A stretch of DNA of 64,000 nt from CAYPTB01 sp964413535 (GTDB lineage Bacteria > Planctomycetota > UBA1135 > GCA-002686595). The notes below the pieces were generated by a model, which searched no databases, was not told the DNA's origin, and worked only from the letters and a program-made list of their open reading frames with translations. The position numbers were made by a program, and so were the translations under genes. Within the stretch, counting starts at the first letter, position 1. Every line of letters starts with the position of its first letter. Location: assembly GCA_964413535.1 (NCBI GenBank), contig CAYPTB010000044.1, positions 93,520 to 157,519 of the forward strand, written 5' to 3'. This document shows, piece after piece, positions 1 to 7,065 of the stretch.

Positions 1-104
1 CGGCCGTCGTCTCGGGCGGCAACCCCGCCCCCGACCAGCTCGCCCGCATCCGATCCGAGAGCGACGCGCGCGCGGACACGAAGAACGAGCGAGCGCCGGC
101 GTGA
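1..104 (+). CDS. C-terminal end of a probable PLP-dependent threonine/serine dehydratase (partial)
   Basis: An open frame runs in from the left edge and stops at TGA 102-104. The 33 visible residues start AVVSGGNPAPDQLARI and end in a charged tail. The VVSGGN motif followed by a short helix resembles the end of fold-type II PLP enzymes such as biosynthetic or catabolic threonine dehydratase, where SGGN lies near the C-terminus of the catalytic domain. The stop overlaps the GTG start of the next gene (GTGA), so the two are probably translationally coupled. Only the tail is visible, so the family call rests on one motif and is tentative. Confidence 0.45.
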   Translation, partial: AVVSGGNPAPDQLARIRSESDARADTKNERAPA

Positions 105-955
105 AGCGCGTCGTCCTGTGCCGGCCGATGGGGCCGCGCAACCTCGGGACGGTGCTGCGCGTGGCCGCGAACTTCGGACCCGTCGAGGTGGGCGTCGTCG
201 CGCCCGCGCGCCCTTCGCTCTTCGTGCACCCGGAGCTGCGCCAGATGTCGCACGGGGTCGAGGAGATCGCCGGACGCGTGCTCTGCTTCGACACGCTCTC
301 CGCGGCGCTCGCCGATTGCTCGCTCTCGATCGGCTTCAGCGCGCGGCCGCGCGACCACCGCATCACGCGCCCCTGGCCCGAGCTCCAGCCGCGCGCGAGC
401 GCGGAGGACGCGGCGGGCGAGCGCGTGGCGCTCGTCTTCGGCAACGAAGAGTCCGGCCTCTCGCGCGAGGAGACGGCGCACCTCATGTGTCTCGCGCACA
501 TCGCGACGACCTCCGTCCACACCTCGCTCAACCTCGGCATGGCGGTCGGCATCGTGCTCCACTCGCTCTTCGTCGGCCGCACGCCGCGCGCCTTCGGGCG
601 CCTCGGGGCGCCGATCCGGGGCCACGACCGCGCCTACCTGATCGCGCACTTGAAGGACGGTCTCGGCACCGCTGCGGGGTCCGACCTCGCGCGCGCGGAC
701 CTCGAGGCTTCGATCGAGCGCGTCTTCGCGCACGCCGAGGTCGAGACGCGCGACGCGCGCGCCTGGCACATGCTCCTGCGCGCGATGGGGAACCTGAAGA
801 CGCCGCCGGACTACGGCATCGCGCCGGTGGCGAAACCGGGAGCGGTGGAGGGCGCGGCATCGAACGGCGAAGCGTCGCTCGCCGTTCCTCCGGGCGAGAC
901 GTCGGCGACGCCGTCGGCCCAAGCGACCGAGGGCTCGGAGACGCATCGCCCATGA
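101..955 (+). CDS. SPOUT-class RNA 2'-O-methyltransferase, TrmJ/TrmH-like
   Basis: The 284-residue protein has the three SpoU motifs in order: NLGTVLRVAANFG (about 14-26), LVFGNEESGLS (about 111-121) and SLNLGMAVGIVLHSL (142 onward). These form the trefoil-knot S-adenosylmethionine site and the catalytic Asn/Arg region. Members methylate the ribose 2'-OH of tRNA or rRNA; the N-terminal placement of the knot followed by a helical extension (about 180-245) is most like TrmJ, which modifies tRNA position 32. The last 40 residues are low-complexity and probably disordered. The GTG start at 101 overlaps the upstream stop, and the gene ends in an ATGA overlap with the next one. Exact substrate is not determinable from sequence. 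Confidence 0.85.
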   Translation: MKRVVLCRPMGPRNLGTVLRVAANFGPVEVGVVAPARPSLFVHPELRQMSHGVEEIAGRVLCFDTLSAALADCSLSIGFSARPRDHRITRPWPELQPRASAEDAAGERVALVFGNEESGLSREETAHLMCLAHIATTSVHTSLNLGMAVGIVLHSLFVGRTPRAFGRLGAPIRGHDRAYLIAHLKDGLGTAAGSDLARADLEASIERVFAHAEVETRDARAWHMLLRAMGNLKTPPDYGIAPVAKPGAVEGAASNGEASLAVPPGETSATPSAQATEGSETHRP

Positions 956-1824
956 GCCGGCGCGGCGGCTTCGGCTCGCACGGAGCCCCGGAAGTGCTCG
1001 AGCTCGGCGGCCAGCACGTCCAGGCACTCTCGATCGGCGGCTTCGAGACCTGCATCGACCTGCCCGACCTCGGCGTCGCCTTCGACGTCGGCCGCGCGCC
1101 GCAGTGGGCCGTGAAGCGCAGGACGATCCTCTTCACGCACTCGCACATCGACCACATGGGCGGCATCGCGTCGCACGCCGCGACGCGCGGCCTGCTGGGC
1201 ATGCCGCCGCCCGTCTACGTCGTGCCGCGCGAGTGCGCGCCGGCCCTGCCCGGGCTCTTCGAAGCGTGGCGCCGCCTCGACGGCAGCGACCTCGCCCACG
1301 AGCTCGTCGTGCTCTCGCCCGGCGAGGAGCACGCGCTGCGCCGCGACCTCGTCGCCCGTCCCTTCCGCTCCTACCACCGCGCGCCGTGCCAGGGCTACGG
1401 CCTGTGGAACGTGAAGCACAAGCTAGAGCCCGAGTACGCTGGCCTCCCGGCGGCCGAGCTCGAGCGCCTACGCGTCGTCGAGAACGTCGCGATCACGCGC
1501 GAGGTCCGCGCGCCGCTCGTCGCCTTCGTCGGCGACTCGCGCATCGACGTCCTCCTGCGCGAGGGGGTCGTGCGCACCGCGCGCCTGCTCGTGCTCGAGG
1601 TGACCTTCCTCGACGAGCAGGTCTCCGTCGAGAGCACGCGCGAGATGGGCCACGTCCACCTCGACGAGGTCGTGGAGCACGCCGAGCTCTTCGAGAACGA
1701 GGCCCTGCTCTTCACCCACTTCAGCGCGCGCTACACGGCGCGCGACATCCTCCGCGCCCTCGACGCGAAGCTCCCGCCGTCCCTGCGCGAGCGCGTGACG
1801 CCGCTCCTGACGGGCCATCCCTGA
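952..1824 (+). CDS. Metallo-beta-lactamase fold hydrolase, tRNase Z (RNase Z)-like
   Basis: The 290-residue product starts at ATG 952, overlapping the previous stop (ATGA). It carries the metal-binding motif HSHIDH (63-68), a GDSR segment with Asp at about 195, GHVHLDE (about 233-239) and THFSARY (about 255-261). The late THFSxRY motif is typical of tRNase Z-type and related phosphodiesterases, which bind two Zn ions and cut the 3' trailer of pre-tRNA. The protein is slightly shorter than classical RNase Z and lacks an obvious long exosite arm, so it may be a related uncharacterised branch. Coupling to an RNA methyltransferase supports a role in RNA maturation. Confidence 0.75.
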   Translation: MSRRGGFGSHGAPEVLELGGQHVQALSIGGFETCIDLPDLGVAFDVGRAPQWAVKRRTILFTHSHIDHMGGIASHAATRGLLGMPPPVYVVPRECAPALPGLFEAWRRLDGSDLAHELVVLSPGEEHALRRDLVARPFRSYHRAPCQGYGLWNVKHKLEPEYAGLPAAELERLRVVENVAITREVRAPLVAFVGDSRIDVLLREGVVRTARLLVLEVTFLDEQVSVESTREMGHVHLDEVVEHAELFENEALLFTHFSARYTARDILRALDAKLPPSLRERVTPLLTGHP

Positions 1825-1888
1825 CGAAGGGACGAGCTCGCCTCCACTTGTGGACCCACGCTCGGCGCGCGTACCCTGGTCGCGACGC

Positions 1889-2476
1889 ATGGTCCGGCTC
1901 GATCGCATCTACACGAAGACGGGGGACGACGGCACGACGGGGCTGGGGAGCGGCGAGCGGCTGCCCAAGCACCACGTGCGCATCGCGGCCTACGGCACGG
2001 TCGACGAGCTCTCGTCCTTCCTCGGGTTGCTCGTGGCCGAGGGGCTCGAGAAGCCGTTGCTCGACGGGATCCGCGCGATCCAGAACGACCTGCTCGACGT
2101 GGGCGCCGACCTGTGTCTGCCGGGGAAGGACGGCGACCGGCTGCGCATCACGCCTCCCTACACCGAACGCCTCGAGCGTTGGATCGACGAGGTGAACCGC
2201 GACCTCCAGCCGCTGCGCTCCTTCGTGCTGCCGGGCGGGACGCGGCAGGCGGCCTGGTTGCACGTCGCGCGCACCGTCTGCCGGCGCGCCGAGCGCCTCG
2301 TGACGGAGCTCGCGGCGCTGCCCGCGGAAGCGGGGCGCGTGAACCCCGAGGTCGTGCACTACCTGAACCGTCTCTCCGACCTCCTGTTCGTGCTCGCGCG
2401 CAAGGCCAACCGCAACGGCGAGCTCGACGTCCTCTGGCAGCCGGGCAAGACGCAAATGCCCGGAACGCATTCGTAG
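1889..2476 (+). CDS. PduO/MMAB-type ATP:cob(I)alamin adenosyltransferase
   Basis: The 195-residue protein begins MVRLDRIYTKTGDDGTTGLG. The N-terminal TKTGDDGTTGLG is the hallmark ATP-binding loop of PduO-type adenosyltransferases, and the C-terminal helices contain ARTVCRRAER and YLNRLSDLLFVLAR, which complete the five-helix bundle. The enzyme transfers adenosyl from ATP to cob(I)alamin, making coenzyme B12 for methylmalonyl-CoA mutase or diol dehydratase type enzymes. An in-frame ATG-less extension upstream to 1850 is poorly conserved in character, so ATG 1889 just before MVRLDRIYTKTG is chosen. It is followed after 15 nt by miaE. Confidence 0.92.
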   Translation: MVRLDRIYTKTGDDGTTGLGSGERLPKHHVRIAAYGTVDELSSFLGLLVAEGLEKPLLDGIRAIQNDLLDVGADLCLPGKDGDRLRITPPYTERLERWIDEVNRDLQPLRSFVLPGGTRQAAWLHVARTVCRRAERLVTELAALPAEAGRVNPEVVHYLNRLSDLLFVLARKANRNGELDVLWQPGKTQMPGTHS

Positions 2477-2491
2477 GGGACGCGGCGCCCC

Positions 2492-3073
2492 GTGCTCGAG
2501 CTCCGCTACGCGACGCCGCCCGAGTGGGCCGAGCGCGTCTCCGCCGAGCCGCTCGCGCTGCTCTCGGATCACGCGCACTGCGAGCTGCGCGCCGCGTCGT
2601 CCGCGCAGGGCCTCATCACGCACAACCCGGCGCACGCGGAGCTCGTCGACGCGCTCGCGAAGCTCGCGCTCGAGGAGCTGCGCCACTTCCGGCAGGTCGT
2701 GGCGCTCCTGCGCGAGCTCGGCGGCGAGCTCTGCCACGCCGCCGCGAGCCCGTACATGTCCGGACTCGTCGACGGCGCGCTCGCGACGCGCCGCTCGATC
2801 CTGCTCGACCGCCTGATCGTGTCGGGCCTGGTCGAGCTGCGCAGCCACGAACGCTTCGAGCTCCTGGCCGAGCGTGCCGCCGACTCGCGCCTGCGCGCGC
2901 TCTACCGCGAGCTCCTGCCCTCCGAAGCCGGCCACGCGACGCTCTTCGCGACGCTCGCCGTCGACGCGTTCGGCGAAACGGCCCGCGCGCGCGCCGAGGA
3001 GCTCATGTCGCTCGAGGGCCGACTCGTCGCGTCGCTCGCCTTCGCGCCGCGCATGCATTCGGGCGTGGCGTGA
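2492..3073 (+). CDS. miaE: tRNA-(ms2io6A)-hydroxylase MiaE
   Basis: A 193-residue helical protein with a ferritin-like di-iron arrangement: Glu31 in HAHCELRAA, the EELRHF motif at 61-66, and later helices with SHERFELLAE and PSEAGHATLF. This spacing matches MiaE, the oxygen-dependent non-haem di-iron monooxygenase that hydroxylates ms2i6A37 in tRNAs reading UNN codons. The GTG start at 2492 follows the cobalamin adenosyltransferase by 15 nt. Length agrees with the family (about 190-200 residues). A miaA/miaB pair is not in this window. Confidence 0.9.
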   Translation: MLELRYATPPEWAERVSAEPLALLSDHAHCELRAASSAQGLITHNPAHAELVDALAKLALEELRHFRQVVALLRELGGELCHAAASPYMSGLVDGALATRRSILLDRLIVSGLVELRSHERFELLAERAADSRLRALYRELLPSEAGHATLFATLAVDAFGETARARAEELMSLEGRLVASLAFAPRMHSGVA

Positions 3074-3198
3074 GCCGCACTGGCTGACGCATCGCGGGGA
3101 TCTGCTCGAAGCCCGGGGACTTCGTCGAAGGCTAGACTCGGCGGGTCTCGCGGTTCCGAGTCGATCGAACCCCCGCTCGGGAGAGTAGTAGGTAGAGC

Positions 3199-4449
3199 AT
3201 GCGAACCGTCGTTCTCCTTCTCGTTGGCGCCCTCCTCGGGGGCGCCTTCGTGTGGTTCCTGGCAGGGGATGCCGCGCTCGAACCGCTGGCGGCCGACGTT
3301 CGGGATCCCCTGCCCGAGCGCGGCCAACCGCAGCAGACGATCGTCTCGCCGGGTCCCCAAGCGCCGAGTCCAGCACCGCCTTCCGAGTCCTCCGGAGAGA
3401 GCGCGAGTGATCGAGCGCCGATCGAGGACGCGTTGTTCTCGCCCGAGCTCCTCCGCTACGCGACCGACGAGCTGCGCGCCGGTTGGAAGACGGTGCGCAC
3501 GGAGGAGATGTCCGAGGAGACTCTCGCCGTCGAGCTCGAGCAGTTCAAGCGTCAAGTGCGACGCATACCGAGTGTCCTCGGGACCTACGCCGCAAAGGAG
3601 CTGACGGAGAGCGAGACGCTCGAGCGCGGGATGGACGAGGGAGATCCCTTCGCGATCCTCGAGGTCCTGGACGAGGACGGGAGTCGGGGGCCGCTCGTCG
3701 ACTTCGTGGGCGACCGCGACAGTTTCGCCAGCCTCTTCCAGCGCGCGAGCGGTGAAGGCGTTGTCGATGGCCGCCTGCACGCCCGAGATGCTGACGGGGG
3801 CGTTGCGGACGGCGTGACGCTCGCGTTCGGCGCCGGCGCGCACCGCGTCGAAGGACTCATGAGGAAGCGTGATCCCTTTCCGCGCGACGTCACCCTCTCC
3901 GGCGCAGGCATGGACACGACACTGCTCGTCTTTGGCGACCTCGGGACGCGCAACACGCTCGTGAACTTCGCTATCCGCGACTGCACCGTCTTCACCGACA
4001 ACGACTACCTCTTCGAAATCCAACCGAATGCATCGATCATCCTCCAGCGCGTCCGCGTCATCGGCTTCGACATGGGTGCCGGAGCCTCCTGCGCGTTCGG
4101 AACGGACGGACTAGCCCTACACGCGATCGACTCGCGCTTCGAAGGCGGCTATGGACGCTCTCCCGAGCACGGTCGGCTCTTCGACGTACGGACCGACGCG
4201 CTGCTCGCGCGCTTCGATCGCTGTCGCTTCTCGCTCGTCAACGTGCTCGACCACGTGCGTAACGGCGCCACGGTCGTCTTCGACGGCTGTACGTTCCACG
4301 ACATCCTGGATGATGAGCAGGGCTTCTTGTCGAAGCGAGCGGGCGTCGTGCTCCGCAACTGCTCCTACTCGTGGTTGGGGGACAGGCAGGCGCCCAAGCT
4401 CGAGCTCGACGAGCTCTTCCCGGGTTGGCGCGAAGCCGCGGGACGATAG
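3199..4449 (+). CDS. Membrane-anchored protein with a probable parallel beta-helix domain
   Basis: The 416-residue product starts with a single hydrophobic segment (about 2-24, MRTVVLLLVGALLGG) that acts as an uncleaved anchor or signal peptide. A proline-rich linker (about 35-70) and a helical region (about 75-190) follow. From about residue 205 the sequence reads as short strands with regularly spaced Gly, Asn and Cys residues (DGVTLAFGAGAHRVEG, NTLVNFAIRDCTVF, SRFEGGYG, GATVVFDGCTFHD), the pattern of a right-handed beta-helix as in pectate-lyase-like proteins. No catalytic lyase residues are recognised, so it may be structural or carbohydrate-binding. It precedes the alpha/beta hydrolase by 20 nt. 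Confidence 0.7.
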   Translation: MRTVVLLLVGALLGGAFVWFLAGDAALEPLAADVRDPLPERGQPQQTIVSPGPQAPSPAPPSESSGESASDRAPIEDALFSPELLRYATDELRAGWKTVRTEEMSEETLAVELEQFKRQVRRIPSVLGTYAAKELTESETLERGMDEGDPFAILEVLDEDGSRGPLVDFVGDRDSFASLFQRASGEGVVDGRLHARDADGGVADGVTLAFGAGAHRVEGLMRKRDPFPRDVTLSGAGMDTTLLVFGDLGTRNTLVNFAIRDCTVFTDNDYLFEIQPNASIILQRVRVIGFDMGAGASCAFGTDGLALHAIDSRFEGGYGRSPEHGRLFDVRTDALLARFDRCRFSLVNVLDHVRNGATVVFDGCTFHDILDDEQGFLSKRAGVVLRNCSYSWLGDRQAPKLELDELFPGWREAAGR

Positions 4450-4469
4450 GACCGCTCTCGTTCCCACCC

Positions 4470-5492
4470 GTGTCGACTCTTCGCGCGCAGCTCGAGGCCT
4501 TCCGACGCTCGCACCCGATGCGCGAGCGGAGCGTTCACGGCGTCGCGTGGCGCTATGTGATCGGCGGAGCGGGCGAGCACGCGCTGCTATTGCTCCCCGG
4601 CTACTTCGTCGGCGCGGAGTCGTGGTTCGCCGTACAGGAGCGCCTCGAGCGGTCCTTCCGCGTGCTGGCCGTCGACTACGCGGCGGTGGAGACGGTGAGC
4701 GAGCTCGCGAGCGGCCTCGCAGCGATACTCGCGGCCGAAGGAATCGAAGCGATCCACCTCGTCGGCCAATCGGTCGGCGCGCTCTACGCGCAGGAGCTCG
4801 CGTCGGGCCGCGACGAACGGCGTGCGCAAGTGGACGGGACGCGCCGCTTGTCCACCACGCCACCGCCAGCGGACGCGACGCCCCGCTCGTTCGTAACTCC
4901 ACCGCCGTTGGACGCGGCCCGCCGCTCGTCGACCACGCCCTCGCAGTCGGACGGACCCGCAGTCTTGCGGTCACAGGACGCCGTCTCCGTGGCGGAGACG
5001 GAGTCAATGCTCCGCGTGCGATCGCTCGTGCTCGTGCACGGCTCGCTCCCGCGCACGGCGGACCTCGCGCGCGTGCGCCGCGGCGTCGCGCTCGGCCGGC
5101 TCGCACCCGCGTTCCTCCACCGCCGGCAGTGGGCGCGCCGCGTCGCGGCCGAACGACCGGGCGACGACCCGACGTCGACCTTCTGGCGCGAGCTCTTCGT
5201 CGAGCGCGCGCGCCGTCTCTCGAAACGCGACGTGGTCGCGTGGGGATCGTGCTACCAAGATCTCCTCGCGCGCGGAGAGCTCCGCAGCGCCGACTTCGAG
5301 CCCCTGCGCGGCCGCGTGCTGCTCGTCGAGTCGCCCGACGATCCCATCGTCGGTCCAGCCGAACGGAGCGCGCTGCGCGCGTTCCACGCAGGCGCCGAAG
5401 TCGCCGTGCTGGAGGGCGCCGGCCATTTCGCGCCGGAGCGACGTCCGGCCGAGCTCGCCGCGGTGATCGAAGCGTTCGTCCGCGCTCACTGA
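4470..5492 (+). CDS. Alpha/beta hydrolase with a 13-residue tandem-repeat insertion
   Basis: The 340-residue protein (GTG 4470) has the alpha/beta hydrolase order: oxyanion strand LLLLPGYFVG, nucleophile elbow GQSVGALYA, acid loop VESPDDPIVGP and histidine in EGAGHFAPE. Members hydrolyse esters or related bonds; substrate unknown. Between the elbow helix and the next core strand (RVRSLVLVHGSLP) sits an insert of about 65 residues that most relatives lack. Much of the insert is three 13-residue repeats rich in Thr, Pro, Ser and Arg. The insert is in frame and keeps all catalytic elements, so the gene is probably functional. Upstream in-frame codons back to 4371 overlap the previous gene and are not used. 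Confidence 0.8.
   Translation: MSTLRAQLEAFRRSHPMRERSVHGVAWRYVIGGAGEHALLLLPGYFVGAESWFAVQERLERSFRVLAVDYAAVETVSELASGLAAILAAEGIEAIHLVGQSVGALYAQELASGRDERRAQVDGTRRLSTTPPPADATPRSFVTPPPLDAARRSSTTPSQSDGPAVLRSQDAVSVAETESMLRVRSLVLVHGSLPRTADLARVRRGVALGRLAPAFLHRRQWARRVAAERPGDDPTSTFWRELFVERARRLSKRDVVAWGSCYQDLLARGELRSADFEPLRGRVLLVESPDDPIVGPAERSALRAFHAGAEVAVLEGAGHFAPERRPAELAAVIEAFVRAH
4833..4949 (+). repeat. Three tandem 39-bp repeats inside the alpha/beta hydrolase gene
   Basis: Units lie at 4833-4871, 4872-4910 and 4911-4949. Each starts with GACG and encodes 13 residues (DGTRRLSTTPPPA, DATPRSFVTPPPL, DAARRSSTTPSQS). Unit length is a multiple of three, so copy number can change without a frameshift. A perfect 9-bp inverted repeat with a 3-nt loop follows at 4981-5001. 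Confidence 0.85.
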
Positions 5493-6089
5493 TTCGATTC
5501 GGTACGCGAGGGTAGGAGAGCTGGAGAGCGGCAAGACTCCGTGGGCTTCGAGATGGATCTGACGCTGAATCGCCGTCGTGTCGGGTACACCGCGCTCGAG
5601 CCATGCAACTCGTGCGCGCGCTTCACGACGCGCGTCTCCGCGGACTCCCGTGATCGGTGCCGAACCAAGTGAGGCCTTTCGTGTACTCGCATTCCTGGAA
5701 GCGTGTTCATGGCAATCACGATGCACGAGGACGAGAAGATCGGTGGGATGGGATGTGGTCCATTCGATCCACGTACCTCGGCAGCGTGGCTGAGCCTCGC
5801 ATGGACGTGCGGATCGTTGCGAGCCCGCGCATCGCGAAGGAGTACCACCCCCTCACCGATGCAGTAGGCTTCGAGCTTGCAAGTCCAGGGCGTCGAGTTG
5901 CTGGAGGAACTTCCTCGCGACCGAAGCGGTCCCCTGCGTGGTCAGAAGAACTCTGGATTCTTCGAAACCACACGCTCGTGCACCGCGTCTTTCTGCGTGG
6001 AGAATCTCCGCTCAATCAAGATGGGAGCAGAAAGGGAAGGAGCGCTCGCTTGGTGCACGTACGAAAGCGGCGGTGCGTTTCGAAACAGG
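5493..6089. other. Long non-coding or decayed stretch upstream of the transposase gene
   Basis: No frame on either strand shows the GC-rich third-position bias of neighbouring genes, and the possible peptides have no recognisable motif. Base composition is visibly lower in GC than in flanking genes. It may be decayed sequence carried with the adjacent transposase-like gene. I found no convincing REP palindromes or terminal inverted repeats by eye. Confidence 0.5.
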
Positions 6090-6731
6090 GTGTCTTCGAG
6101 TTCAAGAGTTGGGGAGGAGCGCGAGCGAAGGCGGGTAAGGAAGCCCACGGGTGAGCGAGCGCTGGTTCCACATCGCCAACGCGAGGAGTTGGCGAAGCGC
6201 TTCCCGGTGCACGTGACGATGCGGTTGCGGAAGGGGCCCGCGAGCTTGCGCAGGACGCCCGTCAGGCGGACGTTGGAGCGCACCTTCGGGGGCGCGTGCG
6301 AGCGTTTCGGTACGCGGCTCTTGCACTACACCCTGCAGTCGAATCACCTGCACTTCATCGTGGAGTCCGAGGACAGACGTGCGCTGTCGCGCGCGATGCA
6401 AGGGCTCGCGATCCGCATTGCGCGGACGCTCAACAGACTCTGGAACCGCACGGGCCAAGTGTTTTCCGACCGCTACCACGATCGGATCCTGCGCACCCCG
6501 CGCGAGGTACGGAACGCGCTCGTGTACGTGCTCCGGAACCATGTGAAGCACGGGATCGCGCTCGTGGGTCTCGATCCGTTCGCGTCGGGAGCATGGTTCG
6601 ATGGATGGGAGGACGCGCAGGGTGGGACCGAGCGCGCGTCCCACCTCGCGCGCGCGAAGACGTGGCTCTTGCGAACCGGCTGGAAGTACTGGGGCCCGGT
6701 GCGACCCGAGGAGATCCCGCGTAGGGGGTGA
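6090..6731 (+). CDS. REP-associated tyrosine (RAYT)/IS200-like Y1 transposase
   Basis: The roughly 213-residue product contains HYTLQSNHLHFIVE, the HUH-type metal-binding motif (HLH) of Y1 transposases. It is followed by MQGLAIRIARTLNRLW, GQVFSDRYHDRILRTP with candidate catalytic Tyr, and EVRNALVYVLRNHVKHG. These are hallmarks of the COG1943/RAYT group, single-strand DNA transposases usually domesticated as single genes that act on REP palindromes. GTG 6090 is chosen because the basic segment RKPTGERALVPHRQREEL, common at the N-terminus of this group, begins shortly after it; the true start is uncertain. The gene stands alone between non-coding stretches. Confidence 0.75.
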   Translation: MSSSSRVGEERERRRVRKPTGERALVPHRQREELAKRFPVHVTMRLRKGPASLRRTPVRRTLERTFGGACERFGTRLLHYTLQSNHLHFIVESEDRRALSRAMQGLAIRIARTLNRLWNRTGQVFSDRYHDRILRTPREVRNALVYVLRNHVKHGIALVGLDPFASGAWFDGWEDAQGGTERASHLARAKTWLLRTGWKYWGPVRPEEIPRRG

Positions 6732-6894
6732 GAGTCGTGGTGGGTGCGCCCTGGCCAGCGTTGCCTGCGCAGCTCGATCCGCGTCGAGACTCCGTCGCGC
6801 CGTCTTTCGAGTCGCGCGTGCAGTGGCGGCTAGCGTGAACAGAGATCCGGCGAGTATGAGCCGCCATTTGTTCCGTGCGCTGCGCGCTCCGGAC

Positions 6895-7065
6895 TCACAG
6901 GTCTTCGAGCTCGGCTGCGTCGACGACGGCGGCATCGAGTCGCAGCTCCTCGCGCCCCGGCTCGATCTCGATCTCCACTGGCGCGAAGCCATACAGGATG
7001 CCGCTTCCCGCGAGACCGTACTTTCCGCGTTCCAGCTCCCCCCGTGGGAGGATCGCGCCGGTCAC
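6895..7065 (-). CDS. Small hypothetical protein (56 aa) coupled to the vWA gene
   Basis: GTG 7065 overlaps the TGA of the vWA gene (GTGA), and the frame runs to TGA at 6895. The product begins MTGAILPRGELERGKYG and has an acidic C-terminus with alternating hydrophobic residues. It has no signal peptide and no family I recognise. Support comes from the translational-coupling overlap and a protein-like composition compared with arginine-rich shadow frames. It would be the third gene of the sigma / anti-sigma-vWA operon. Confidence 0.45.
   Translation of the reverse strand: MTGAILPRGELERGKYGLAGSGILYGFAPVEIEIEPGREELRLDAAVVDAAELEDL

Noticed and set aside
1104..3376. Long Arg/Ala/Pro-rich open frames on both strands over the first genes
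   Set aside because: They are shadow frames caused by high GC; their composition is repetitive, and they overlap genes with clear motifs.
4833..4949. CRISPR array
   Set aside because: Units are contiguous, in frame with the hydrolase and have no spacers.
5657..6154. 165-residue frame upstream of the transposase
   Set aside because: No recognisable motif and no third-position bias.
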